Below are positions 1 to 7,656 of a stretch of 45,107 bases of DNA, piece after piece. Source of the DNA: Ruminococcus sp. UBA4275 (GTDB taxonomy: Bacteria; Bacillota; Clostridia; Oscillospirales; Ruminococcaceae); assembly GCA_002395085.1 (NCBI GenBank), contig DGVV01000140.1, forward strand, positions 1 to 45,107, read 5' to 3'. Made by a program: the position numbers and the translations under genes. The stretch's first letter is position 1, and every line of letters begins with the position of its first letter. Under the pieces are notes generated by a model. That model searched no databases. It was not told the DNA's origin and was given only the letters and a program-made list of their open reading frames with translations.

Positions 1-119
1 CCCCTTGTCGCGATCCGCAGATCGCGAAACTCTCTAAGCGTATCAAGAGCTCGGGGGCTTGGGCGCCTGCGATATAGGCGCCCATTCCCAAATAGCATCG
101 CGCAGCGATTCCTTATTTT
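1..119. other. Hairpin-rich region, possible end of a structured RNA
   Basis: No convincing gene covers this stretch. It contains a perfect 7-bp stem with a four-base loop (9-15 with 20-26), an 8-bp stem with a seven-base loop (61-68 with 76-83) and a 5-bp stem (97-101 with 105-109). CCCC at 1-4 can pair with the G run at 53-57, which would close a small multibranch fold around the first hairpin and a possible CTCT/AGAG stem (32-35 with 46-49). Strand is unknown and the element may begin outside the window. It could be a non-coding RNA, an upstream terminator region or a dispersed palindromic repeat. I cannot assign a family. Confidence 0.35.
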
Positions 120-223
120 ATATTACAAATAAGATCAGCTGAAAACCACCTTAATTGTTATTAGCCCCATATTTTTTTGCAGATGATGCAACCGCGGCAG
201 AATGTTTGGGTAGTAGAATAGCA

Positions 224-233
224 GAGACGTCTC
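224..233. promoter_or_regulatory. Palindrome GAGACGTCTC in the sigma factor leader
   Basis: A perfect 10-bp palindrome lies 24 bp before the sigma factor start and contains CGTC, the core of many ECF sigma -10 elements. ECF sigma factors often transcribe their own operon, so this may be part of an autoregulated promoter. I do not see a convincing partner -35 element at the expected distance, so the role is an inference. Confidence 0.3.
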
Positions 234-257
234 AATCTGTACGAAAGGAGGGAAAAC

Positions 258-815
258 ATGGAGGATCATCAGATCATCGCGCTGTACTTTCAGCGCGATG
301 AGAATGCGATTGCACAGACGGAACAGAAATATCTGCCGTATTGCCGCAAAATCGCGGTGCAGCTTCTCGGCTGCGCAGAGGATGCGGAAGAAGCACTCAA
401 TGATACATGGCTTGCTGCATGGAATTGCATTCCGCCGCATGAACCCGCGTGTCTGCGTACATTTCTTGGCAGGCTGACACGCAATATCTGCCTGAAAGCG
501 GTGCGTGCAGCCCATACAAAGAAGCGCGGTTCTGCGGAAATGCGGGTTGTGTTCGAGGAGATCGAGGAATGGCTGGCATCTGATCAGGATGTGGAACGCG
601 AAGTCACGCAGCAGGCACTGGCGGATTCGATCAGCGAATTCCTCGGCAGCATACCGGATGCGGAACGAAAGGTTTTTGTGCGCCGTTACTGGTATATGCA
701 GTCTGTATCCGAAATAGCTGAGGCGCATGGCTTCTCGGAAAGCAAGGTGAAATCCATGCTGTTCCGTTCCCGAAAAAAACTCTACACCAAACTGAAAAAG
801 GAGCATTATCTATGA
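258..815 (+). CDS. ECF-type RNA polymerase sigma factor
   Basis: This 185-residue protein has the two-domain layout of group IV (extracytoplasmic function) sigma factors. Region 2 covers about residues 20-90, with the acidic AEDAEEALNDTWLAAW stretch and the LTRNICLKAVR helix. Region 4 covers about 125-180, with a helix-turn-helix around SVSEIAEAHGFSESKVKSMLFRSRKKL. It would direct RNA polymerase to a small stress regulon when released by its anti-sigma factor. The start is well supported by AAAGGAGG at 244-251. The next gene overlaps by ATGA (812-815), which indicates translational coupling. The target regulon cannot be told from the window, but autoregulation is likely. Confidence 0.92.
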   Translation: MEDHQIIALYFQRDENAIAQTEQKYLPYCRKIAVQLLGCAEDAEEALNDTWLAAWNCIPPHEPACLRTFLGRLTRNICLKAVRAAHTKKRGSAEMRVVFEEIEEWLASDQDVEREVTQQALADSISEFLGSIPDAERKVFVRRYWYMQSVSEIAEAHGFSESKVKSMLFRSRKKLYTKLKKEHYL

Positions 816-1828
816 AAACCGAGACTTTTCTTGACGCAGTCGGCATGATCGGCGAGCAGTATCTGGATGTGAATCCCTCCGCAAAGACCGGTATCCGGCA
901 GAAGCGCAAGCTTTGCTGGACGATTTCTGCGGCAGCGGCGGCACTGATTGTCTTTCCGCTGCCCGTGCTGACCGCATTCGGTGAAGATACTTCCTATGAG
1001 ATTTTGTATCATATTGCGCCGGCAGCCGCACAGACCTTCAAGCCGGTGCAGAAATCCTGCACGGATCAGGGCATTGAAATGACTGTGATCTCCGCAAAGC
1101 GCAGCGGAAATCAAGCGAGTATCTATCTTGCGATGCATGATACGACCGGCACCTGCCCTGACGGTGCCTGGGATCTGTTTGACAGCTATGATATTCATAT
1201 TGCGCGGGATATGGCTGGTTCATGCAGCTTCTCGGAATATGATCCGGAGACGCAGACGGCATATTTCATTGTGAATCTTGAAACGATGAAGGGCGGCAAT
1301 ATTCCGGACAGAAAAGTCACATTTTCGGTGCGTGAACTCTTGCAGGGCAGAAAGAAAACCGATACTGTGCTGACAGGAATTGACATGAACAGCATTCCCG
1401 ACGCGCCGGAAACGTGCGTTCCGAAGGATGCTTACTGCTGCTGCTGTTATCAGGAAGAACCTGACCCGAAGGATTATCGCTATCTGAAGCCGGATGAGAC
1501 ACCGCTTTGTCAGCCGGTGAAGGGTGTTTCGGTCATGGGCATCGGGTATGTGGACGGCGCGCTGCACATTCTCACAAAATATGAGGATATTGCGCACACA
1601 GACAATCACGGTTTTATCTTGCTGAAGAATGCGGCTGGAGAAACAGTTGCAGAAACCGAATTGCTCGCTTTCTGTTATAATGACGCAGATAATCAGAATT
1701 CCTATATGGAGGAGGTTATTCCGGTCGCGTATGATCAGCTTGCGGACTGCACCCTGTACGGGGAATTCAGCACCACAGAAAAATACGTTTCCGGAGACTG
1801 GGAGGTTTCCTTCCCGCTGGAGGAGTAA
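812..1828 (+). CDS. DUF4179-type membrane anti-sigma factor
   Basis: This 338-residue protein starts inside the sigma factor stop codon. A short cytoplasmic N-terminus (about residues 1-33) precedes one transmembrane helix (about 34-56), then a long extracytoplasmic part. That is the usual layout of DUF4179 anti-sigma factors: the N-terminus holds the sigma factor at the membrane and the outer domain senses an unknown signal. The C-terminal half contains a conserved-looking segment around GVSVMGIGYVDGALHI. One odd feature is four consecutive cysteines (C209-C212, bases 1436-1447) in the outer domain. Function is inferred from pairing, topology and overall similarity. Confidence 0.8.
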   Translation: MKTETFLDAVGMIGEQYLDVNPSAKTGIRQKRKLCWTISAAAAALIVFPLPVLTAFGEDTSYEILYHIAPAAAQTFKPVQKSCTDQGIEMTVISAKRSGNQASIYLAMHDTTGTCPDGAWDLFDSYDIHIARDMAGSCSFSEYDPETQTAYFIVNLETMKGGNIPDRKVTFSVRELLQGRKKTDTVLTGIDMNSIPDAPETCVPKDAYCCCCYQEEPDPKDYRYLKPDETPLCQPVKGVSVMGIGYVDGALHILTKYEDIAHTDNHGFILLKNAAGETVAETELLAFCYNDADNQNSYMEEVIPVAYDQLADCTLYGEFSTTEKYVSGDWEVSFPLEE

Positions 1829-1906
1829 TTGCCCGCTGCATTTTGAATGTACTTTGGATTTTCCATGTTCCCTGTTGATTTTTGCAGACGAATCTGCCTG
1901 TACCAA

Positions 1907-1935
1907 TTGAATTTTTCCGCAGATTGTGCTATAAT
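1907..1935 (+). promoter_or_regulatory. Sigma-A promoter for the membrane protein at 1990
   Basis: TTGAAT at 1907-1912 and TATAAT at 1930-1935 are separated by 17 bp. The -10 is perfect. It lies about 55 bp before the start of the small membrane protein and separates that gene from the sigma/anti-sigma operon. Confidence 0.8.
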
Positions 1936-1989
1936 AGATATGCGGTTATATAACGCTAACTACATTTCAAATCTCAGGGAGGAATGAAC

Positions 1990-2481
1990 ATGGTAACTTG
2001 GATTCTGGTGCTTGTGATGATGGCCGGTCTGTTTCTGCTGCTGCTGGCAGCAGTCGGATTTGTGCAGGATAAGCGCTTTTTCACATCTGCACCGCAGGAA
2101 ATCCGCGATGCCGTACTGCCGAAACCGGAACGGTTTCGCGGACAGCACCTATTCGGATACTGCCTTGCGGCGTTTGCTGCGCTGCTGATGGTGGGGGCGA
2201 TTGTGTTCGGCGCATGGGACGGCATCCGGCACGGGTTTCGTTTCGGGCAGTTTTTCCTGCGGTTTCTGGTGATGTTCTGGGGGCAGAAATTGTTTGATAT
2301 TGCGTTCTTTGACTGGTATCTGCTGTGCCGCAGCAATTTCTTCCCGCATTTCTTTCCGGAGGTGAAGGGGGTTGTCGGGCCGCATCTGTTCGGGTACAAC
2401 TGGAAATCACACTGTGCAGAAATGACCGTGCATCTTGCGGTCAGCACGGTGTTAGCATGGGTTTGTACAGCGTTCTTCTGA
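1990..2481 (+). CDS. Small polytopic membrane protein, function unknown
   Basis: The 163-residue product is very hydrophobic, with likely transmembrane helices near residues 3-24, 54-75, 84-110 and 145-163. An ATG at 1984 is in frame, but the AGGGAGG ribosome site (1976-1982) would be only one base from it. The ATG at 1990 has a spacing of seven, so I prefer it. I do not recognise a named family. Aromatic and histidine residues cluster between helices 3 and 4 (FFDWYLL, NFFPHFF). The gene is monocistronic, with its own promoter upstream and a strong terminator immediately downstream. Confidence 0.75.
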   Translation: MVTWILVLVMMAGLFLLLLAAVGFVQDKRFFTSAPQEIRDAVLPKPERFRGQHLFGYCLAAFAALLMVGAIVFGAWDGIRHGFRFGQFFLRFLVMFWGQKLFDIAFFDWYLLCRSNFFPHFFPEVKGVVGPHLFGYNWKSHCAEMTVHLAVSTVLAWVCTAFF

Positions 2482-2483
2482 CA

Positions 2484-2530
2484 AAAAGCCGATGCAGGCT
2501 GCATGGTTCATGCGGCACGCATCGGCTTTT
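2484..2530. terminator. Bidirectional terminator between convergent genes
   Basis: AAAAGCCGATGC (2484-2495) is the exact reverse complement of GCATCGGCTTTT (2519-2530), giving a 12-bp stem flanked by A and T runs on the two sides. The loop can itself fold (GCATG with CATGC). It sits between the stop of the small membrane protein and that of the oppositely oriented symporter, so it can end transcription in both directions. Confidence 0.9.
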
Positions 2531-2534
2531 GGAT

Positions 2535-4055
2535 TTACTGGATTTCCGCCTTCTCTGCGAAGAGATCCTGCTTGAATTCCTCGTTCATATCCGGATAAGC
2601 GGAGAGCATCGGTTCAATGTTTTTGCCGTGTTTCCGGTCAAAATAGTTTTTCGTGATCTTCGCGACCAGTCCGCTGAGTGCGACCAGACAGATCAGGTTC
2701 GGGACAGCCATAAGACCGTTGAACGTGTCGTCAATCGCCCAGATCAGTTCACTGTGGATGGTTGCGGATGCCGCGATCAGGATGATGTAGACGATTTTGA
2801 AGCCAGTCACGACCATTTTGCGCTTGTTTTCTGCGAGATGCTGGAAGCAGAATTCCACGGCTTTCTCGCCGTAATACGACCATGCAATAATCGTTGTGAA
2901 GGCGAACAGCGGCAGAATCACGGAGAAAACTGCCGTGCCGAAACCGCCGAAATTTGTCGAAAACATCGACATGGACATGGCGGTATCTTCCAGATCTGCG
3001 GAGAGGGATTCGGTATCGAAGGTGGTGAGGAAGGTCAGCGAGGTGAGTGTGCAGATGATGAACGTATCGAAGAACACCTCAAATACGCCCCAGAGACCCT
3101 GCCTGACGGGTTCGCGGGTTTCAGAAGCGGAGTGCGCAATGACGGACGAACCCAGACCTGCCTCATTCGAGAACACGCCGCGTGCCATACCTTTTTTGAT
3201 GACCGTCGCGAAGCTGTAGCCGAGGATGCCGCCGCCGGCAGCGCGGAAATTGAATGCCTTGGAGAAAATCAGTGCAAGGGCATGAGGAATTGCGGTGATG
3301 TGCATACAAATTGCAATGAGCGACATGATGATGAACAGCAGCGACATGAACGGCACAAGCATGGAAGTCACCTTGCCGATGCGCTGAATGCCGCCGATGA
3401 TGATGAGTGCTGCCAGCACCGCCACGCAGATGCCGACAATCACGCGCAGCATCGGAATTTCCGAGGCGGATGTGACCGAACCGATTGCCTCTGCCAGTGT
3501 GCCGGAGATTTTGTTGGTCTGCACGCCGCTCATTCCGATTGCAGCAAATACGCAGAAAATCGCGGCACAGTAGCCGAGCCATTTCCAGCGGAGACCGTTT
3601 GCGATGTAATAGAACGCACCGCCGGAGAGATTGCCGTGCTTGTCTTTTTTACGGAAGTAAAGCCCCAGCACATTTTCCGAATAATTGGTGACCATGCCGA
3701 AGAATGCGGAAATCCACATCCAGAAGACAGCGCCCGGTCCGCCGGTGAGAATTGCGGAGACCACGCCGATGATATTGCCCGTGCCGACTGTGCCGGAGAT
3801 TGCGGTTGAGAACGCCTCAAACTGCGAAACGGAATTGACACGGGTATCCTTGCTGCCTTTCTTGCCGAGGCTTTTCAGCGCGGGGATGATGGTTGAGCGC
3901 AGGGAGTCTCCGAAATGTGAGACCTGCAAAAATCTGGTCCGGATGGTCAGCAGGATGCCAGTGCCGAGAATCAGGATGATGACAGGCCAGCCCCAGACGA
4001 TGCCGTTCAGGACATTATTGACCTGCTCAATGCTGCTTAGCAGTTTTTGCCACAT
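2535..4055 (-). CDS. Alanine/glycine:sodium symporter, AgcS family
   Basis: A 506-residue, roughly 10-12-helix transporter of the alanine or glycine:cation symporter family. It would import small neutral amino acids with sodium across the cytoplasmic membrane. Diagnostic segments are the N-terminal GTGILLTIRTRFLQ, FSTAISGTVGTGNIIGV near residue 85, and the family signature GMARGVFSNEAGLGSSVIAH near residue 300. The length is typical. I chose the start at 4055 rather than an ATG 69 bases further upstream because GGAGG sits just ahead of it. The gene is monocistronic, with its own promoter at 4089-4117 and a shared terminator. Substrate (alanine, glycine or another) is not resolved. Confidence 0.93.
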   Translation of the reverse strand: MWQKLLSSIEQVNNVLNGIVWGWPVIILILGTGILLTIRTRFLQVSHFGDSLRSTIIPALKSLGKKGSKDTRVNSVSQFEAFSTAISGTVGTGNIIGVVSAILTGGPGAVFWMWISAFFGMVTNYSENVLGLYFRKKDKHGNLSGGAFYYIANGLRWKWLGYCAAIFCVFAAIGMSGVQTNKISGTLAEAIGSVTSASEIPMLRVIVGICVAVLAALIIIGGIQRIGKVTSMLVPFMSLLFIIMSLIAICMHITAIPHALALIFSKAFNFRAAGGGILGYSFATVIKKGMARGVFSNEAGLGSSVIAHSASETREPVRQGLWGVFEVFFDTFIICTLTSLTFLTTFDTESLSADLEDTAMSMSMFSTNFGGFGTAVFSVILPLFAFTTIIAWSYYGEKAVEFCFQHLAENKRKMVVTGFKIVYIILIAASATIHSELIWAIDDTFNGLMAVPNLICLVALSGLVAKITKNYFDRKHGKNIEPMLSAYPDMNEEFKQDLFAEKAEIQ

Positions 4056-4088
4056 AGATGTTCCTCCGTTTTTGGTATTTAACACTTT

Positions 4089-4117
4089 ATTATACCATAG
4101 AATTGCACGAAATGCAA
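4089..4117 (-). promoter_or_regulatory. Sigma-A promoter for the AgcS symporter
   Basis: Read on the minus strand, TTGCAT (4117-4112) and TATAAT (4094-4089) are 17 bp apart. The start codon of the symporter follows about 34 bp downstream of the -10. Confidence 0.8.
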
Positions 4118-4181
4118 GCAGCATGGCGCTTTTTTGATTCTTTTAAAGATTTATGGGCGAATCATTGCTTCTTCATAATCA

Positions 4182-4210
4182 TTGCATTTTCAAACTCAAT
4201 ATGCTATAAT
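4182..4210 (+). promoter_or_regulatory. Sigma-A promoter for the exported protein at 4278
   Basis: TTGCAT (4182-4187) and TATAAT (4205-4210) have a 17-bp spacer. The element is divergent from the symporter promoter and has the same -35 and -10 hexamers. Transcription would start near 4217 and run through the leader peptide into the exported protein and the PHP gene. Confidence 0.8.
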
Positions 4211-4250
4211 CTTTGTAGGAATTGCAGGAAAGAAAGGAGGGAAAACCCGG

Positions 4251-4277
4251 ATGATCTTTGGGAAAATGATACAGTAA
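4251..4277 (+). CDS. Eight-codon leader peptide MIFGKMIQ
   Basis: A strong ribosome site (AAAGGAGG, about 4233-4240) serves an ATG at 4251. It reads MIFGKMIQ and stops at TAA 4275-4277. The next ATG (4278) follows with no spacer and in the same frame, and has no good ribosome site of its own. Either this is a translated leader that feeds ribosomes to the next gene by termination-reinitiation, or it is the true N-terminus of that gene interrupted by a nonsense codon. The sequence alone does not decide between them. Confidence 0.5.
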   Translation: MIFGKMIQ

Positions 4278-4838
4278 ATGCGGAAAAAAAAACCGCTGCA
4301 GAAAATGGCTTTTGCAGCGGCGCTGACACTTGCTGTTTTGCTTTGTATCACCGGTATCCTCTCCTATTTTCACAGTGAAGATGCCGTCTCGAACCGCATG
4401 ACTGCAATCAGCGGTTCTGTGATGCTCGCAGAACCGGAATGGGACAGCCGCGGGCAGTTTTTTCCGTATAATACGATACTGCCAGGTGCCTATTCGACTG
4501 CCAATCCGAAGAATCTCTACAGCGCACTTGCGAAAGTGCTGCCGGAGGAAGATCCACGCAAATATGAACCGCTGCATCTGGCTGAAGACTGGGAGACAAG
4601 CGGCTGGCAGTACAGCGACCTGACTGGTACACCCGCCGGTGACGGCTGCTTTTATTTCACCGGCTCGCTGGAGCAGAATCAGCTGACACCGATGCTTTTG
4701 CAGCGTGTTAAGCTCAGCAGAACAGCATATCAGACGCTGACAGAGGATTACACCCTGCGTGTGGATGTACTGGCGGATGCGGTGCAGAGTACCGGTTCGG
4801 CGGCAGCAGCGCGGGAGTGGGCAAATGCTGCCTCATAA
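4278..4838 (+). CDS. Small exported protein with SipW-type signal region
   Basis: This 186-residue protein has a basic start (MRKKK), a hydrophobic helix at about residues 10-30, then SYFHSEDAVSNRMTAISGSV and AEPEWD. That matches the alternate, SipW-dependent signal region of TasA/camelysin-like exported proteins, where the motif is typically an A/S-Y-F-x-D sequence after the helix. The later part (SLEQNQLTPMLLQRVKLS, then EDYTLRVDVLADAVQSTG) also fits that group, whose members can be fibre-forming matrix proteins. The strand after ILPG that usually carries an N-x-G...AYV-type motif is not evident, so the domain may be degenerate. No SipW peptidase gene is in the window. Translation depends on the leader peptide described above. 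Confidence 0.6.
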   Translation: MRKKKPLQKMAFAAALTLAVLLCITGILSYFHSEDAVSNRMTAISGSVMLAEPEWDSRGQFFPYNTILPGAYSTANPKNLYSALAKVLPEEDPRKYEPLHLAEDWETSGWQYSDLTGTPAGDGCFYFTGSLEQNQLTPMLLQRVKLSRTAYQTLTEDYTLRVDVLADAVQSTGSAAAAREWANAAS

Positions 4839-4867
4839 GTTCAGCAGACAGCGGAAAGGAGCGTAAA

Positions 4868-5689
4868 ATGCAGAAAATCTGTGATTTGCATACACATTCC
4901 AATTGTTCAGACGGTTCGCTTTCACCGGAGGAACTCGCCGCAGCAGCAAAGGCAGCGGGCTTATCCGCGATTGCGCTGGCTGCGTTTCTCAAAGCAGGCG
5001 ATTTGCTTGGTCTGGAGACCATAGCGGGCTGTGAGTTCTCGACCGATTACGGCAGACGGGAACAGCATATTGTTGGATTGTTCCTGCCCCGTGAAGCGTG
5101 GGATGACATCGAAGCCTTCGTCTTGCCGATGCGCGGCAGCAAGCACCAAAGCAATCTGGAGCTGATTGCACGGCTGCATGATGCCGGATATGACATCACC
5201 TATGAAGATGCAGCGGCATACACCGAGGCTGAGGAGATCAACCGCTCACACGTTGCGCGTGCGCTTCTGGCGAAGGGGTATGTGCGTTCCGTGCGGGATG
5301 CCTTTGAACGTTTACTGGACCGCAATGCGGGATTCTATCAGCCGCCTGCGCGTCTGGATGCGTTTGAAACGATCCGGTTCATCAAGCGCATTGGCGGAAC
5401 AGCGGTGCTGGCACATCCGCTGCGCAAGCTGGATGTGGATGCGCTGCGGGTATTTCTGCCGCAGGCGAAGGAAAACGGACTGGACGCAATGGAAACACAT
5501 TACGGCGATTACACTGCGGAAGAAACGCAGTGCATGACAGATCTTGCAGCAGAGTTTGATCTGCTCTCAAGCGGCGGTTCGGATTTTCACGGTGCATCGA
5601 AGCCGCACATTGCGCTTGGCAGGGGAACGGGCGGGATGCTTGTGCCGTATGCCTTCTGTGAAGCGCTGCGCGCCCGTGCAAACAGATAA
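4868..5689 (+). CDS. PHP-family phosphoesterase lacking one metal motif
   Basis: A 273-residue PHP-domain protein of the group of small predicted metal-dependent phosphoesterases related to YciV/RNase AM. Metal ligands visible are HTH at residues 8-10 (followed by SDGS), E in GCEFSTDYG, H in EQHIVG, H in VLAHP, and D and H in GGSDFHG near the C-terminus. The expected TDH(D/N)-type motif after AIAL is absent: the chain runs directly from AIAL into AAFLKAGDL. The start at 4868 follows GGAAAGGAG. The gene lies 29 bp after the exported protein, probably in one operon. Activity is doubtful because a conserved ligand pair is missing. Confidence 0.82.
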   Translation: MQKICDLHTHSNCSDGSLSPEELAAAAKAAGLSAIALAAFLKAGDLLGLETIAGCEFSTDYGRREQHIVGLFLPREAWDDIEAFVLPMRGSKHQSNLELIARLHDAGYDITYEDAAAYTEAEEINRSHVARALLAKGYVRSVRDAFERLLDRNAGFYQPPARLDAFETIRFIKRIGGTAVLAHPLRKLDVDALRVFLPQAKENGLDAMETHYGDYTAEETQCMTDLAAEFDLLSSGGSDFHGASKPHIALGRGTGGMLVPYAFCEALRARANR

Positions 5690-5728
5690 AAAATCTCCGG
5701 CAGACTCTGCGGTTTGCCGGAGATTTTT
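5689..5728. terminator. Bidirectional terminator between convergent operons
   Basis: AAAAATCTCCGGCA (ending 5702) pairs with TGCCGGAGATTTTT (5715-5728), giving a long perfect stem bordered by A and T runs. It starts at the PHP stop codon and ends two bases before the stop of the oppositely oriented ABC gene. Confidence 0.92.
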
Positions 5729-5730
5729 GT

Positions 5731-7656
5731 TTATTCGAGTTCAAATGCGCCGGTATAGAGCTGATAGTACGTTCCCTTCTTCTCGATGAGGGCATCGTGG
5801 CTGCCGCGCTCAATGATTCTGCCGTGGTCAAGCACCATGATCACATCGGAATTTTTGACCGTGGAGAGGCGGTGCGCAATGACAAAGACCGTTCTGCCCT
5901 TCATGAGTGCATCCATGCCGCGCTGCACGATTGCTTCCGTGCGCGTATCAATGGAGGAGGTTGCTTCATCCATAATCATGACGGGCGGGTCTGCAACGGC
6001 TGCACGCGCAATGGCGATGAGCTGCCGCTGTCCCTGCGAGAGATTTGCGCCGTTGCCGCTGAGCTGCGTCTGATAGCCTTCCGGCAGGCGGGTGATGAAA
6101 TCGTCTGCGCCGGCGAGCTTTGCGGCGGCGATGCAGTCTTCATCGGTGGCATCAAGGCGACCGTAGCGAATGTTATCCATGACCGTACCGGTAAAGAGAT
6201 TGGTTTCCTGCAGAACAATTCCGAGCGAACGGCGGAGATCCGATTTTTTGATCTTGTTGATGTTGATGCCGTCGTAGCGGATTTTGCCGTCTGCGATGTC
6301 GTAGAAGCGGTTGATGAGGTTGGTGATGGTTGTTTTGCCTGCGCCGGTTGCACCGACGAACGCGACCTTCTGACCGGGCTTTGCGAAGATGGTCACATCA
6401 TGCAGAACGGGCTTCTCAGGCTCGTATGCGAAATCAACTTCATTCAGCGTGACCTCGCCGCGCAGGGGCGTATAGGTGATTGTGCCGTCTGCACTGTGCG
6501 GATGCTTCCATGCCCACCGGTGCGTGATTTCATCGGTTTCGGTGATATTGCCGTCCGCGTCCTCCTTATAGTTGACCATCGTGACATAGCCGTCATCGGG
6601 TTCAGCAGGCTCATCCATGAGCGAGAAGATTCGCTCTGCACCCGCGACTGCCATGACAATCGCATTGAGCTGCTGGGTAAGCTGATTGAGGTTACCGGTG
6701 AACTGCTTGGTCATATTGAGAAACGGCACGAGAATGCCGACTGTCAGCGGAGCAAAGGAGAGTGAGACATTCGGGACATTCTTCAGCAGCAGCACGCCGC
6801 CGACCACGGCAATGGTGACATAGAGGATATTGCCGATATTGAAAATGATCGGTGCGAGGGCATTGGCATAGGCGTGTGCATGATACATATCGTCAAAGAG
6901 CGCCTCATTGATGGCATCAAAGTCCTTCTGGCTCTGCTCCTCATGGCAGAAGACCTGCACGACCTTCTGACCGTTCATCATTTCCTGCACATAGCCTTCC
7001 GTTTTTGCAACGGACTTCTGCTGACGGATGAAATACTTTGCCGAACCGCCGCCGACGGTCTTGGAGACGAACATCATCAGCATGATGCCGACAATCACTA
7101 CAAGCGTGAGCCACAGGCTGTAATACAGCATAATCGCAAACACGAAAATCACGATTGCACCTGCTGCCACAATCTGCGGGAGTGCCTGCGAGAGAAGCTG
7201 ACGGAGTGCGTCGATGTCGTTGGTGTAGTAGCTCATGATGTCGCCGTGCTGATGCGTATCGAAGAAGCGAATCGGCAGATTCTGCATTCCGTCGAACATC
7301 TTGCAGCGCATCTTATTGAGAAAGCCCTGTGTCATGACGGCAATGAGCTGCTGATAGAGGGTCATGGAGAGCAGTGACACGATATACAGGCCAATCAGGA
7401 TGCCGACTTTCGGCAGGATGATACCCTTTGCAGTTTCCCAGTCACCGGAGGGGGCAAAGCGCTGGATGTCCTCAATAACCGAGCGCATAAAGAGCGCGGG
7501 GACAGAACTTGCCGCCGAGGAGAACAGAATGCAGCAGACTGTCAGCGGGAACATTCTGGGATAGAATTCCCGCAGCATTTTCACGATTCTGCTGAGCGAT
7601 TTGAACGCATCGCCTTTGCTGCGCGGTGCGCCGTATCCTTTGGTATTACGCGGCAT
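5731..7656 (-). CDS. ABC exporter half-transporter with intact catalytic NBD
   Basis: A 641-residue fusion of a six-helix exporter domain (about residues 25-340) and an ATPase domain (about 400-641). The ATPase has Walker A GATGAGKTT, an LSQGQRQ signature, Walker B MIMDEAT with the catalytic glutamate, and a normal H-loop (IAHRLS). A linker of roughly 45 residues (EPAEPDDGYV to TPLRGEV) sits between the domains. It pairs with the neighbouring half-transporter, like TM288 in TM287/288 or one half of BmrCD. The start at 7656 follows GGAGGTGACGGAG and overlaps the previous gene by 11 bp. Substrate is unknown; drug or peptide export is plausible given the MarR gene in the operon. Confidence 0.9.
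   Translation of the reverse strand: MPRNTKGYGAPRSKGDAFKSLSRIVKMLREFYPRMFPLTVCCILFSSAASSVPALFMRSVIEDIQRFAPSGDWETAKGIILPKVGILIGLYIVSLLSMTLYQQLIAVMTQGFLNKMRCKMFDGMQNLPIRFFDTHQHGDIMSYYTNDIDALRQLLSQALPQIVAAGAIVIFVFAIMLYYSLWLTLVVIVGIMLMMFVSKTVGGGSAKYFIRQQKSVAKTEGYVQEMMNGQKVVQVFCHEEQSQKDFDAINEALFDDMYHAHAYANALAPIIFNIGNILYVTIAVVGGVLLLKNVPNVSLSFAPLTVGILVPFLNMTKQFTGNLNQLTQQLNAIVMAVAGAERIFSLMDEPAEPDDGYVTMVNYKEDADGNITETDEITHRWAWKHPHSADGTITYTPLRGEVTLNEVDFAYEPEKPVLHDVTIFAKPGQKVAFVGATGAGKTTITNLINRFYDIADGKIRYDGININKIKKSDLRRSLGIVLQETNLFTGTVMDNIRYGRLDATDEDCIAAAKLAGADDFITRLPEGYQTQLSGNGANLSQGQRQLIAIARAAVADPPVMIMDEATSSIDTRTEAIVQRGMDALMKGRTVFVIAHRLSTVKNSDVIMVLDHGRIIERGSHDALIEKKGTYYQLYTGAFELE

Noticed and set aside
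135..806. Antisense frame over the sigma factor gene
   Set aside because: The sigma factor has both conserved regions, a strong ribosome site and a coupled partner; the antisense product matches nothing.
1884..1897. Small GCAGA/TCTGC hairpin after the anti-sigma gene
   Set aside because: The stem is only 5 bp with no T run, too weak to call a terminator.
2325..3809. 494-codon open frame antisense to the AgcS gene
   Set aside because: It reads opposite a clear transporter gene, its product has low-complexity His/Asp/Cys-rich sequence, and no ribosome site or promoter fits.
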